From positions 70,392,879 to 70,456,878 of the forward strand of contig NC_088201.1 of NCBI RefSeq assembly GCF_037126465.1: a stretch of DNA of 64,000 nucleotides. The letters are read 5' to 3'. Shown piece after piece: positions 45,491-56,384 of this stretch. Numbering within the stretch: position 1 is the first letter of the stretch; the number at the start of each line of letters is the position of its first letter. Below the pieces are notes generated by a model. It ran no database searches. It was given only the letters and a program-made list of their open reading frames with translations, and was not told where the DNA came from. This DNA is from Ornithodoros turicata. Its lineage: Eukaryota; Arthropoda; Arachnida; Ixodida; Argasidae. The translations under genes and the position numbers were made by a program.

Positions 45491-46159
45491 CTGAAACACC
45501 AAGATAGGGCAATTTTTGTGCTCCAGTCAGAGTGAGTTTGGAGGGACTACTAAACAGCGAGGGGAAGTAACGAAACCAACTGCCCCTAGACTGTAGAAGA
45601 CCCCTGCCCATTTATGTATCCGCTACGCGGTTACCTAAAATCGCGATGTCAATGAGTGCTTCAACCAATCGCCACAGGCGACTTCACGCCCTGAAAGCCG
45701 GCAGCTACTAGGGGCCGCCTATGCAGCTCGCGGCGGCTTGTTTCTACGGCTACGGCCACTGAAAGCATGGCTGTGATTGGGAAGCTCTTAATTTAGGCAA
45801 TTCTACGTCACCGTGCGTGATGCCTTCATTAATATACATGGCGGTGGCAAGACTCGTTGAGGTTGTGTTGACAGAAAGTGCATCCAAGATGCACGCCTGG
45901 TGTTGTTGGCTGAGATATCCGTCTGTGTTGAGAATTGTTCGGCTAAATACCGTTCCCAGCTAGAACACGAATGTAGCTGTAATCGACGGCTGCGATGGGA
46001 GATGAGATTCTGGATTCCGGATTTTTTTAGTTGGACTCATTCAGAATACAGATTTTAAGTTAGGACTGGGAGGCCTAGCCTGATAAGCGGTAAGCGATCA
46101 CGTTCGAATCTCCGCGACGTAACAGGTGGCACGCGCCTTATCCTGCGCTAATCCTCACT
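45491..46159. other. Presumed intron sequence of the Kunitz gene
   Basis: A possible tRNA-like B box (GTTCGAATCTCCGC) at about 46104 suggests a further SINE scrap. No coding signal. Confidence 0.3.
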
Positions 46160-46335
46160 TGGCGTTGTTAAACCCGATGGAAAGTAACTGTTCAGATGCT
46201 GAAACACACAAACAGACGGACACAACACAAGCCTCGCGGTACCTAAGAACATTAACAATTGAAATACGGCGGTCGTCGAAAACGCCAAACAGCGGCGGGA
46301 TTTGAACCACGCATCTCCCGATTGGTGTGTGTATG
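46160..46335 (-). mobile_element. tRNA-derived SINE (family B), minus copy
   Basis: The minus strand starts ATCGGGAGATGCGTGGTTCA, contains AATCCCGCCGCTGTTTGG and CGACGACCGCCGTATTTCAA, and runs to CAGCATCTGAACAGTTACTT at about 46180. The 3' block reappears near 14935 and 56925. Confidence 0.65.
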
Positions 46336-46424
46336 TGAGAAGAAATGTAGGTGATAATGTGATGAGAGTGAGTGTGCGTCCTGTTAATTGAATGAAGCCT
46401 TTTGATGAAGTCGTCGGATGGAAG

Positions 46425-46530
46425 GTCGTAATTGGTTAACGCACTCGACTGGCAGTCGAGAAATGCGTAGTTTGAATGCCGCCGCTGTCTGGCTTTTTCG
46501 ACGACTGCCATATTTCAATTGTCAACGTCG
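46425..46530 (+). mobile_element. tRNA-derived SINE (family B), plus copy
   Basis: TTGGTTAACGCACTCGACTG is followed by an anticodon-arm-like hairpin CTCGA-CTGGCAG-TCGAG. Then come a B-box-like TAGTTTGAATGCCGCC and the shared TTTTTCGACGACTGCCATAT. It is inverted relative to the copy 90 bp away. Confidence 0.65.
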
Positions 46531-46864
46531 TCAAAGTTTTGGAAAAGCATCTAGTGTGACGCAGTATTTTTCACCGTTAGCGACCGTTTGAAGCGCGTTA
46601 CTCCTCCTTTAAAGGTACCGAAAACTCGATGTCATAGGGACTGGAAAGTGAAATGCAATCACTATGTATGTTTTCCTATATACCACCAGGTAGAACTTGA
46701 CTTTGTGGTAACACACACAAGCCATTACGTATCAGTTCTTCATATTTTTTTATGTTCATGAATTTCAAAGATTATTTGGTGATCGCAGCGTCTGCAGACG
46801 TCCACCGCGGGAAAGATTGGAAACCGCCCTCGATTGGTGGATTATCTATCGCGTGATATAGAAG

Positions 46865-47318
46865 TACACTCTTAAAATTTCAGACATATGTCGGCACAGT
46901 TCCCTTAGAAGTCGGCCCAAGACGCACATTCGTCCAGGGCGTGAGTCGTGACGTTGCCCACATACGTGAGAAAATTGTTGTCTGTTGTTTATTTCCCTGT
47001 CTCGGGTTGCATCCTTGTCACATACGTGAGGCCGACAACGGCAAGCCCTATCACCACCACCACCACCACCACCACCACCACTCTTAAAAATGAACTTCAC
47101 CACATAGCACGCTCCTAGCCAACCATCATCCCGAATGACAACGTTCTCGCCCCTGATTTGTTGAAAACGGGAGAAGGAGCCTATTTTGTGGCCATTATGC
47201 ACGGCACAAAATAGGCTCCTCCTCCCGTTTTCAACAAATCAGGGGCGAGAACGTAGTCATTCGGGATGATGGTTGGCTAGGAGCGTGCTATGTGGTGAAG
47301 TTCATTTCTAAGAGTGTA
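46865..47318. mobile_element. MITE (family M) interrupted by a SINE
   Basis: TACACTCTTAAAA at 46865-46877 is the left end of the MITE. The rest resumes at 47079 and runs to TTTCTAAGAGTGTA at 47318, with the same hairpin arms as 50578-50818. Between them sits the SINE at 46878-47078. Confidence 0.9.
46878..47078 (+). mobile_element. SINE (family A) inserted into a MITE, with 11-bp target duplication
   Basis: It begins TTTCAGACATATGTCGGCAC, carries AGAAGTCGGCCCAAGACGCA and ends in a (CAC)n tail. CACTCTTAAAA occurs on both sides (46867-46877 and 47079-47089). An internal 60-bp interval is bounded by direct repeats CACATACGTGAG (46959-46970 and 47019-47030), not seen in sister copies. Confidence 0.9.
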
Positions 47319-48429
47319 GTCTGTGACGCATTTGACACGGGTTACTAATTACTAATAAGGCCTGTTTCGAGGAACAAGAGCAACGCTTCAGGAGCGCGAT
47401 TTAAAGAAGCACTGAGGTGCCCCCCCCCCCCCCTAAATTTTTTATGCTTTATTTTCGTTTTTCGGCGAGAGTGTTCCCCAACGAATAAAATGAGTTCCGG
47501 CTAAAGAACAATGAGCGTAGGTGACCTGCAGAACGAGTGTGAGGGCTCTTTTCCACACACGTTTGAAAAATATTCTACTCGTGAAAAGAGCGCATCGCAG
47601 AACGAGAGGACGTCGTGACGAATGCTACTCCCCCCACGTGACGAGTGACGTGCAGCGGCACAGCTCAAGCATGTATAAACATCGCGTGAGCTGCGAAGAA
47701 AAAACAAAGAAACGAGGCACGGAGTCTACAGTACGTCACGGGACAATCGTGTCGGCCGTCTGCGGCTGCTTTCTCCGATTGTGTTCCTTTTTCTTTTCTT
47801 TTTTCTTTTTTGTAAATTCGATTGCACAGCTGTAACGCACCACAGAGCAAAAGTATTTAGCATGGTGACTCCTGATGGACAGTTTGACAGATGAGGCAGG
47901 ATTTCTAGCGAAGTTAAATGTCACCTCATTGGTTGTAACGTCTGCAACAATATTTGCGCGATGTGCGTCATCTGTTGGCATTTCTCTCGCTTCGCCGCTC
48001 GGTGTCGTCTGCTGATGTGCCACTACCCATTGTCCCGGCCACAGTGACCAGAAGGTAAAAGCTGTGAAAGTCGCTTTGCAATCCAATGTATAAAACACCG
48101 TATCAGGGCGACTTCTACAGATGACCGGTTGACGTTGTATAATGTTCTGAGATGGCTATGCACACATTGTAGCTTGTAGAAAGTATGTTCTCCCTTGGAA
48201 GCTTCAGACAGTGATAGCTCGATAACACATTCAGTAGCTTATTTAGCTAATATAGAATCAAAGATTGATTTGCCAAGCGGGTGTTGCGAGCTCCTTGGTC
48301 TGGCAATACTCACGTGGCTCAGCGGACCACGTACCAAGAACACGCGCAACAACGCTCGAACAATGAATGTACAAGATACTCACACAAAGTGTTTAAGTCA
48401 AGTAACCGAGCAGAGTATTAAGTGCCCTT
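47319..48429. other. No recognisable gene
   Basis: A C-rich run lies at 47420-47433. Polypyrimidine DNA lies at 47770-47815. Open frames show no family. Confidence 0.3.
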
Positions 48430-49190
48430 AAAAGTAACTCGTTACTTTCAAGATACTTTGACGTCATGGTTGGAATTCGCTATGAAAGAAGTACGTAAAT
48501 AAGAGCGTGAAGTTGAAAATGTCATTACCAAATTGCTTTATTAGCTCATAGTAACAGCTGCTTTTCAAAATTACTGTCCGATAGCCTGCCTCGGTTTTCT
48601 TTTAAACATATTACCCCAAATACTGGAACACAGAATCCGACAGAAACTGTATCTACCCTTCAGAAACGACATAATTTACTGTCATTTTTCTCCTAATCAT
48701 TGCTTTAACCTTATAAGGATATTTTGATATTTTATGTGCCCTCTCTCGCTATGGCTTTCAGCACGCGGGTCTTCGACCGTGCCTGATAGGTGTCTCAACG
48801 CTTTACCCGCATACCCTTCAGAACCCCACAACGCGTCTTGCACACTCTCAAACCCCAGGCTCTCCACGTTACCCCTTCTCAAGAGGGACGTGAATGTCCT
48901 GAATATCTCAGGCGCTGAAGCATATGTATAGGACAAAGCGCCTTGCCGAGACAAAAGATAATATTTCGTTCGACCTCTGTGTCACGCACGGAGAAGTATC
49001 TTCAAAGTAACTTCAAAAATGAGCAGAAGTTATTGAAAAAAGTATTGAAGTCACACTACTAGATAATGACATTTGAAACTATTTACGAGACACCTACGTA
49101 CTCGCAAAAGTATTTGAAATACTTTTGTACTCTACTTAACTTACTTAAGTACTCTACTCAAGTGACTGTACAAGTCTAACTCGAACTACT
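48430..49190. mobile_element. Possible hAT-like element with AAGTACTT-rich ends
   Basis: Left AAAGTAACTCGTTACTTTCA and right ACTTACTTAAGTACTCTACT zones resemble sub-terminal DNA of the 11052-12337 element. No exact ends or target duplication were found. Confidence 0.4.
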
Positions 49191-49979
49191 TTCGCTGTCG
49201 CACACTGTCCCTTGCAACATTGTGATAGGAAATGCCCATTGTCAAACATGCACAGCTGGTGCGTCCAAGAACAGTACAACGTAGTCGGGACATGCATGTA
49301 AGCCAGCCATAATTGAAGTTTTTGCTGACAGTAGCCACGGAAAAGCGGCTCTCAGTTTTTGAAGGAGGTCGGATACACGCAATGGTGTCCGCAGTAGACG
49401 ACTCGAATACCTCAAAAATTGTCCTGAATGCTCAACGACTGCTCAAGAATTGTCCCGATTCTTCAATGAAAGTGTCACAATCATTAGTAATCTGTCTCCA
49501 ATGGATCACATAATGCCTTACTATCACGTAGTGCGTTTCTGGCAATTCGGATTGGCGTCCCACTGCCTGTCTCCGTGGAGGCCTGCTGACGCTGTGATCA
49601 ACTGGAGTGGGCAAGGTAGGAATTCTGGAAATTCATTACTAAGCAGGACTGGGGGGGTTCTGTTTTGTTTGCTATTTTAATGGCCAATTTCACATTATAT
49701 TTATTATTATTATTATATACAGAATAAACAGGATCGACATGGCTGGTAGAGGATGTAATTTTGATTTGTGCGCACATCTGGGCTTCCGTACTGAATGCGA
49801 GCCCTTAATTTGTACATCTGGCTTACAGATAACTCAAGTCAGTGTTACTTTGTTTAGTTTCTAAACCATATTTGTTATACTCCATGTATACGTGTGTACG
49901 GATTATTACCTATACTTGGGCGTCTCTCTATAGCATTCCCTTGTCTAGATACACAAACCCGCCTATCCTTTCATAACTG
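49191..49979. other. No recognisable gene; presumed intron of the Kunitz gene
   Basis: AT-rich with an ATTATTATTATTAT tract near 49703. Confidence 0.3.
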
Positions 49980-49985
49980 ACTTAC

Positions 49986-50498
49986 TTTCACAATGGTTCT
50001 TGCAGTTTCTGAGTGTCTTGAAGTTGTTTCCAGTTGGCTGGCATCCTTGATAGCGGACCTTAGTACAACGGCCCATTGTGCTGTCGTAGTAGTAACCGGA
50101 AGACTCGGTGGAGCAGACGAATTGATCTCGGGAATGATAGAGTCTACATATATCCTTCTTGCCCTTTCTTTTCTTGTTGGCTAATTAGGGCGGTGCAAGG
50201 ACAAAATGATTCCAACAATTAAACATTCGACAAAAGAATTAGGCATCGCGTGGGTGTACCCCTGTTTCATAACTACTGGCGAGGAATGAAACGATCAAAA
50301 ACTTACATATTTTGTGGTGGTGGCGGCGCGCAAACTGGAACGCAGGACGTGGTCTGAGCCTCCCAGGAACGATATCATCGGGCCATACCGGAAAATACGG
50401 GCTAGCAGGCGCGTACACAGGACGGGTTCTGAGTGGCCTATACACGCCATCTACAGTCCGCAAGGGATAGCGGCCAGGGTACCAGTACCTCTCCTCTC
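49986..50498 (-). CDS. Two exons of a Kunitz-domain secreted protein with Arg/Pro/Tyr-rich N-terminal region
   Basis: On the minus strand exon 50498-50307 (192 nt) ends at donor GTAAGT. Exon 50180-49986 (195 nt) follows acceptor CTAATTAG and ends at another GTAAGT. Both are phase 1 in and out, so joining keeps one frame. The first encodes a tyrosine-, proline- and arginine-rich segment (RYWYPGRYPL, RPVYAPASPYFPVWP) ending in RRHHHK. The second encodes a basic linker and a Kunitz domain with C-x10-C-x15-C-x7-C-x12-C-x3-C, including SSGYYYDSTMGRC and TGNNFKTLRNCKNHC. The family inhibits serine proteases or related targets. The signal-peptide exon is not certain (see 52217). A second Kunitz exon 4.5 kb downstream (45490-45287) shares strand and phase. 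I do not know the target. Confidence 0.85.
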
Positions 50499-50577
50499 CT
50501 AGCGATGGATGCAGAAAAAAAAAGTTATTGAGATGTAGCTTTCATTGTTTCATTTTGGTTCGGGTAATTTTGGCTCC

Positions 50578-50818
50578 TACACTCTTAAAAATGAACTTCA
50601 CCACATAGCACGCTCCTAGCCAACCATCACCCCGAACGACAACGTTCTCGCCCCTGATTTGTTGAAAAAGGGAGGAGGAACCTATTTTGTGCCGTGCATA
50701 ATGGCACAAAATAGGCTCCTCCTCCCGTTTTCAACAAATCAGGGGCGAGAACGTTGTCATTCGGGATGATGGTTGGCTAGGAGCGTGCTATGTGGTGAAG
50801 TTCATTTTTAAGAGTGTA
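50578..50818. mobile_element. MITE, family M, intact copy
   Basis: TACACTCTTAAAAATGAACT mirrors AGTTCATTTTTAAGAGTGTA. The arms continue through TCACCACATAGCACGCTCCT and CAACAAATCAGGGGCGAGAA to a short loop at GTGCCGTGCATAATGGCAC. TA flanks both ends. Confidence 0.95.
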
Positions 50819-50886
50819 GGGGCTGAAGCGAGAAACAAGCGGGAGGGGGAGTTCTTCAGCATTTCAATACACCATACATACTATTT

Positions 50887-51132
50887 AGAAACCTACACGG
50901 GTATGGCAATGACTTTGCGAAGTCGATTGGTATCCTCACCATGCGCCTGACCCCGCCCCTACGGCATGGCCAATGCGAGGCGTGGTCCTGCAAGAAGGAC
51001 GACGTCGCCCACGGTATAGCAACGGATACTCGGCAATGTATAGACAGAGGAGAGCCACCCTGCCGAAATGCCTGCTTAAAGCGGGCAACACATAGGCGCA
51101 TTTCTGGATCAACAGCTTCCACTGAGCTGTGA
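50887..51132 (+). CDS. Possible Cys-rich terminal exon
   Basis: After a potential acceptor (TACTATTTAG) the plus-strand frame gives NDFAKSIGILTM, then GQCEAWSCKKDD and RQCIDRGEPPCRNACLK, ending at 51132. Five cysteines in about 30 residues recall small secreted arthropod peptides, but I recognise no family. It lies opposite the Kunitz gene and may be a chance frame. Confidence 0.22.
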   Translation, partial: RNLHGYGNDFAKSIGILTMRLTPPLRHGQCEAWSCKKDDVAHGIATDTRQCIDRGEPPCRNACLKRATHRRISGSTASTEL

Positions 51133-52210
51133 TCACCTATTGATCATTTTTGCATTAGTCGAGTTCATGAGTCGAGCCATAGAAATGCACTTTTCAAGCA
51201 CACATTGGCTATTTCTCTTGTGCGCTTTAAGGTGATATAACGCCGATGAATGCGCCAAACGCGTGAAAGTGGCCAAAGACAGGAACAGAAATCGCCAACT
51301 ACATGAAAAACTAATGGACGCTAGATATGGATAGCCGTACGAAGCAGGACAACGTATTCAAAATTTCGGAACATGAGAAAGGGCAGCAAGTGTCTGATCA
51401 GTGCAGCTGTTCAAGCTGGCTGGCGCTCCGCAGAACCCAGGACAGAATCGATAGAAGGCCTTTTGTAGTCGTGGAAGTATTAGATGATCGGCATGATCTC
51501 CATGGACCGACTACACAATGTTCACTTACATCTTTACTTACACTTTCAAAACGCCGCTGCGAGGTTTAAGGAACTACAGCTATTCGTTGAGCAGACTTGC
51601 ACATACATGTATCTACCTGATTGAGGAGTCCAGACGTAAGCCCATGTAAGGCGGCATAGCGTGAGCGCGCAGAAGATTAACTTCAGAGATGTCATGTTGC
51701 CATAAGATACCGAATGCCTCTTCCTGTCGGTTTATAAGATCTCTCCAAAGCTTTCTCCGCCTGCTTCAAGTGATTTAAAGCTCATGTGTAAAATACTAAG
51801 CCGTGTATGACGCATTGTAAACTAGTCCGTCACACTATGAGCTTCTACAAGGCCATAAACCGAACGAAGAGCAGCTGTCATCGCCCTTCAATCGCGTCCG
51901 GATTCCGCGTAGCAGATTGAGTGTGGAGATGGACATTAAAACGAGAGCATAAAAAAAGGTGTGGGGAGGGGGGGGAGGGAACGAGATGTATTCAGATATC
52001 CGATTGGGAACCGTTTATTTTCACTACGAACACATGAGCAGCTTCCACTCTTTTGCCGCTACGAGCCGTAAAACATGACTGTGACTTGTCGCTGCAAAAG
52101 ATAAGTAAAATATGTACACCCATCCTGGAGCTCATCCCGAATTATTCACGACAGGTTCTTCCTATCCACGTTGTAGTCCGCGATGGTTTGAGCAACATTT
52201 TTAATAGAAA
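51133..52210. other. No recognisable gene
   Basis: Poly-G run at about 51963-51978. No domain seen. Confidence 0.3.
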
Positions 52211-52216
52211 ACTTAC

Positions 52217-52320
52217 CGTGACAGGTGTATCCGAATGAAGTCGTAAATAATGCTGTGGCAACATATTGGAAATAGTGATGAGCAGGCACCAGTGCGTTGA
52301 TTTTTCGTTTTCGAGAATGT
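52217..52320 (-). CDS. Candidate upstream exon of the Kunitz gene
   Basis: A strong minus-strand donor (CACG followed by GTAAGT at 52216-52211) ends an open stretch. In phase 1 it reads HYFQYVATALFTTSFGYTCH, moderately hydrophobic like a signal peptide. That phase would join the exon at 50498. No ATG or acceptor is convincing in this frame. Confidence 0.25.
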
Positions 52321-52639
52321 CGTGAGAGACCAGATGTTACGGTTGAAGTTACTGACGAACCTGTTCATGGGAACTGCTAACAGTAAAATGTAGAACGATT
52401 CGTAAATTTTCCCACTCGTGCCTCATTTTTATTGCAATGGTTTGTCGCGCGCCCGAGATGTCAGTCTTTCATGTTCGCATGATGTACGTCGAATCGAGTG
52501 GGACAATACAACCTAGTGTTGCGGTCTCGACAAGTTGGCTGCAATTTTCGTATTCATTATTAGGGCCGCGAAGCAACTGGGGCAATGAGCGGCGTACAGA
52601 CGTGGACAGATTGGGAGAGGATAGCAGGAGAGGATCACC

Positions 52640-52740
52640 ATGAGGGTGACTGCATGAGTGCGATCACGATATCAGGTAAAGGCCGTTCGTGTGATATCTA
52701 GGCATTATCGCACTCACGCGATCACCATATAAATGCGCTG
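52640..52740. repeat. Hairpin repeat around GAGTGCGATCACGATATCA
   Basis: GAGTGCGATCACGATATCA is mirrored by TGATATCTAGGCATTATCGCACTC. GTGATC-containing flanks extend the symmetry. It resembles the style of hairpins at 21.6 and 31.6 kb but is not the same sequence. Confidence 0.6.
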
Positions 52741-52844
52741 TTGGCACACGACACCTTGCACACAGCAAAGGCAGGGAGGGCGTGAATTTCCTCTTGTGAT
52801 TGTGCTTTCGGGCCAAAAATAGGCAAATCAAAGGTCGCAATGGC

Positions 52845-52975
52845 ACTGAAGTTGTTCAAGCCCGGGTGTGGGGTCTTTTGGGCAGTAGTTGTGCAGGCAA
52901 CAGGTGTTGCGCCGCTGCTGCAGCAGCGAAGGATCATGACTGATCGCGTTGATGAGCCGCACACCATGGGCACAA
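52845..52975 (-). other. Short Cys-rich frame, possibly a transposase tail
   Basis: One minus-strand frame reads SHDPSLLQQRRNTCCLHNYC, then PGLEQLQCHCDL and a stop. The C-C-...-C...C-x-C arrangement looks like a transposon-encoded zinc-binding tail, but I cannot place it. Confidence 0.25.
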
Positions 52976-53720
52976 ATATTTATGCTGTGTCTTCACTGTA
53001 ACACGCGAAAGATTGGAAACGGAAGAATAGTGGGAAATTTCGAGCATGGAGAGCACGCTGTGGATCTTTCCAGAGCACTCTGCATCTGCGGTGTCCTTGA
53101 TACGGTGTTCCCGGTGCCTGAAATTCAGCAGACGTCTGAGCGTGACGAGTTTCTTGCGGGAGACTATGACAAGGAAGATGTCTGCACCTTATGGAAACAT
53201 AACACCAGTCGATATCACATGACACGTTTCACGTGACGCGTGACGCGCGTTTTTCGTTAATGGGACAAAGGCGTAATCTCTTGCTCGCGTAACGACCGAC
53301 GGTGTCGTCTGCCTAACGAATGTGTCCACGTGCTCACTGGCTTCATCGCCTCCATGGCTCATGATCTAACGAGGCGCGAGGCACTCGGGAGCTCGAGCAC
53401 GTGGTGTATGACGCGCTCTTTTCATTAAAGTGACAGGGGCGTAATGTCTCGGTCCAGTTACGATCGAATGAGATCGTTTGCCTAACGAGTGGGTCTACCC
53501 ACTCGTTAGAATGTGAAACATCTTCATTTGGAGATTTGCAGAAACGGAATTTCTGCAGAAACGAACATGTATTGGTCCACGACTGTGTACAAAATGACAC
53601 GCTCCCCCTTTCATCGTATTTACACCAGTGGTTACATGAGGGCTGTGAGATATTCTCGAGAAGATGCAGATGAAGACGAGAAAGAAGACGGAGAAGTGAC
53701 AACGACAAGCCATAGACAAA
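52976..53720. other. No recognisable gene
   Basis: Repeated GGCGTAATCTCTTG.TC / GGCGTAATGTCTCGGTC (53269 and 53429) mark an old local duplication. Confidence 0.35.
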
Positions 53721-55400
53721 CCATAGACAAACCATGCGAGCTATCCAAACAAAATTAAACAACGTCATTGGTCGACAAGATTGCAGCCTCGTTGGCAGCT
53801 GTAGTTCGTTCCATGTCACGTCGAGACTGGGAGGTACCCGGGTTCGAATCCCGATGCCGGCTGTGCTGTCTGGGGTTTTTCCTGGGTTTTCCTCAGACGC
53901 TTTCAGACATATGTCGGCACAGTTCCCCTAGAAGTCGGCCCAGGACGCACATTTCTCCAGGGCGTCAGTCGTGACGTTGCCCACATACGTAAGGCCGACA
54001 ACGGCAAGCCCTATCACCATCACCACCACCACCACCTGTAGTTCGTTCAGGGCGGTGACATCACAACACGTAACGGCTCATTACGAGCACGATAGCCTCA
54101 ACGACGAAGCTAAACGAGGAGCAGAGATTGTGCCACAGCAGGGCGTCGATAAGTTTCTTCGTTTCGTTATTCGTAACGACTCGCTGACGTTGAAGCTGCC
54201 CAAGAAAGATGGCGGAGTGATTCTCCGCTTGGGCGATCACACAAGCGACTCCCATGGACGTGATGGCGTCAGGATGCCTTTCAACTGGACGAGACAGATT
54301 TTGTAAAATTCTTCCGTCCGCCAAGAAACGCTCTCCGCACCGTTTGTGAGGACTTGCGACCGTGTACTTCACACCGTCTTGATAGCTACGGGTGTTGTGA
54401 TGAACAACAAAGGCGAAATGGACGCATATAGTAGTGGTCGAATTGTTCTCTTTAATAGTACAATGCGGACATAGTGTTGATGTAGTAATGAACGTGAAGA
54501 GCAAGGATTCTGTGGATTTTCTGAGGTCGATTGTCTAGAATAGTTCCATAACATTCTCTTGCTTCGCGGTGCTAACATGGAATTAAAACAGTTCACTAGC
54601 GTTCTGTTCAAGCTCACTAGAAAAACGTTGCACTGCGAATTTATTTTATTTTTGGCGTCAGGATGCCTTTCAACTGGACCAGATACATTTTGTAAAGTTG
54701 TTCCGTCCGGGAAGAATTGCTCTTCGCACTGTTTATGAAGCCTGACAGTAAGGCTGCGCGATGTACTTCCATGCTTGAAGGAAAAATTTACAGAAAGTTA
54801 ATGAAATAAGTGTACACGTTGAGAGAACAGGCACCCTCCTCCTCTTTCTTCTTTTGATACTTCTGATACTACAACGTCATTCCTTTCTGGTCTCGGACTC
54901 CCACGTGCCCTAGAACTCAGCACACACTAGTTCTCGTATCATACTTAAGACCATTCTCACCCGACACCATCGTCAGGGTAGGAAAATGATTTACAATTTT
55001 TTGCGTATTGCTCGACGATTATCCTTACAGTGACATACATGTTTGTTCATTATTTTCACACGACTAGCGAGCCATATATTGAGACGGGAAGAATGAACGA
55101 GCCTGGGAACGAACATTGGAACACAATGAGCATGTACGAGAGCACGAGAATGCGAGCTATCGGAACAAATGGAACAGTCCTATTGGTCCGAGAAGACCAG
55201 CCTGCTCTTCGCTCAGGGCGGTGACATCACAACACGTGAGCGCTCGCAACGTGCAAAATAACCAAAAAAGAAGAAGCTTCACGAGGAGCAGAGATTGTGA
55301 CCACAGCAAAGCCTTTTTTGCCGTGGAAAAGTTTCATCGTAGGTTTCGAGGAGGAAAAAGGTTCAAAATCTTCGCGTGGAACCTTTTTTTCTGATAGTGT
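53721..55400 (+). repeat. Diverged duplicated block (53.7-54.3 kb versus 55.1-55.4 kb)
   Basis: GCGAGCTATC...ATTGGTC, CAGGGCGGTGACATCACAACA and GAGGAGCAGAGATTGTG occur in the same order at 53734/54048/54117 and 55150/55215/55276. A third partial copy (GGCGTCAGGATGCCTTTCAA) is at 54654. The first copy carries the SINE at 53812-54035; the second does not. Confidence 0.75.
53812..54035 (+). mobile_element. SINE (family A) with perfect 13-bp target duplication
   Basis: It contains the tRNA-type B box GGTTCGAATCCC at 53841, then GGCTGTGCTGTCTGGGG, AGAAGTCGGCCCAGGACGCA and a (CCA)n tail. CTGTAGTTCGTTC flanks it at 53799-53811 and 54036-54048. The 5' end lacks the A-box region. Confidence 0.92.
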
Positions 55401-56090
55401 AGAAGCAGATCCCGTACCCGTCGCCAGTGTTACATGGAGGTCTATAGTTTATTATCTTACAGACACATACATAAGGTACGTGTGTACCGGCAGCTAGTTC
55501 GAAGGAGACTGCGCCCTGGCGTTTGTCTTATGTTTATACTGGAGTGCGGGAGAACAAAGTTCATTTGACAGCGTCCGGCCTCGAGTGTTTCGGGCAGGTG
55601 TGTGTGTGTGTGGTCTCGAATAACGAAGTATATCTGCCGTCGAAATCAGCAGAAATACGGCGAAACGAAAATTGTCAGCGATGGTGATTATGCGACGCAC
55701 AGAGCGTCCAGAAGTCGTTCCGTACGCAGCAGTTCCCAAAAGGTCACCGACACAACACATCTTCTGATGAAAAAGGAAGCTCAGAGGGGAATGTGCTCTG
55801 GTAACCATGCCGACAATCAACAGCTACATTACACTCCCGGCAGGCTTCTCTGTCAACCATTAGATTCGATCTTAGCTCCAGGTCAAGTTAAAACATATTT
55901 CATGACGAAGTTTGCAAGCTGGCTTACAAATTTTGCAATTTGCTCGCAAAAGACCGTCCGCCAGTAGGTAACATCCCCTGTGTTTGACGACACGGCCAGT
56001 TCGCCTCGCATACGGGTCGTACAGCAGCATCCGTTACGGCCGGGGTTATTATAGAATATTTTCGCTACTTGAACGACTTTTAACTTCATA
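55401..56090. other. No certain gene; may include degraded 5' part of the EEP element
   Basis: A short GT tract lies at 55599-55612. Sequence just before 56100 ends in TATTTCACAG. Confidence 0.3.
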
Positions 56091-56144
56091 TTTCACAGGA
56101 TGAATACTTTGGTACAGAGAAACAAATTGAAAACGGTCGTAGGC

Positions 56145-56381
56145 TTGCCGATATCCTTTCATTGTCATTTTAACGTAGACGTATCAAAGCAAACAACTTT
56201 CACGGAACAAGTCTGCCAGCTACTGGGGTTTGTGACCAAAAACGACGTCACCCATCCGATGATGCGCAATGACACCTGCATAGATTTAGTAATAACGGGA
56301 CCGAACGTGGTCTCGGTTCACCACATCAACATCATCAGCAATCATTTCTCAGACCATAAAGCCATCGTAGCTACTGTGTAA
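56145..56381 (+). pseudogene. EEP-like nuclease C-terminal fragment (second subfamily)
   Basis: The frame reads PISFHCHFNVDVSKQTTFTE, VTKNDVTHPMMRNDTCIDLV and IISNHFSDHKAIVATV, then stops. HFNVDV aligns with the GDFN block, where the catalytic-type GD has become CH. DTCIDLV and SDHKAIVA match the C-terminal D..D/SDH motifs of EEP nucleases. It is a different subfamily from the 8.8-kb copy. Confidence 0.65.
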
Positions 56382-56384
56382 ACA

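Noticed and set aside
46425..46500. Possible functional tRNA gene
   Set aside because: The acceptor stem and B box are imperfect, and the sequence continues into a body shared with other SINE copies.
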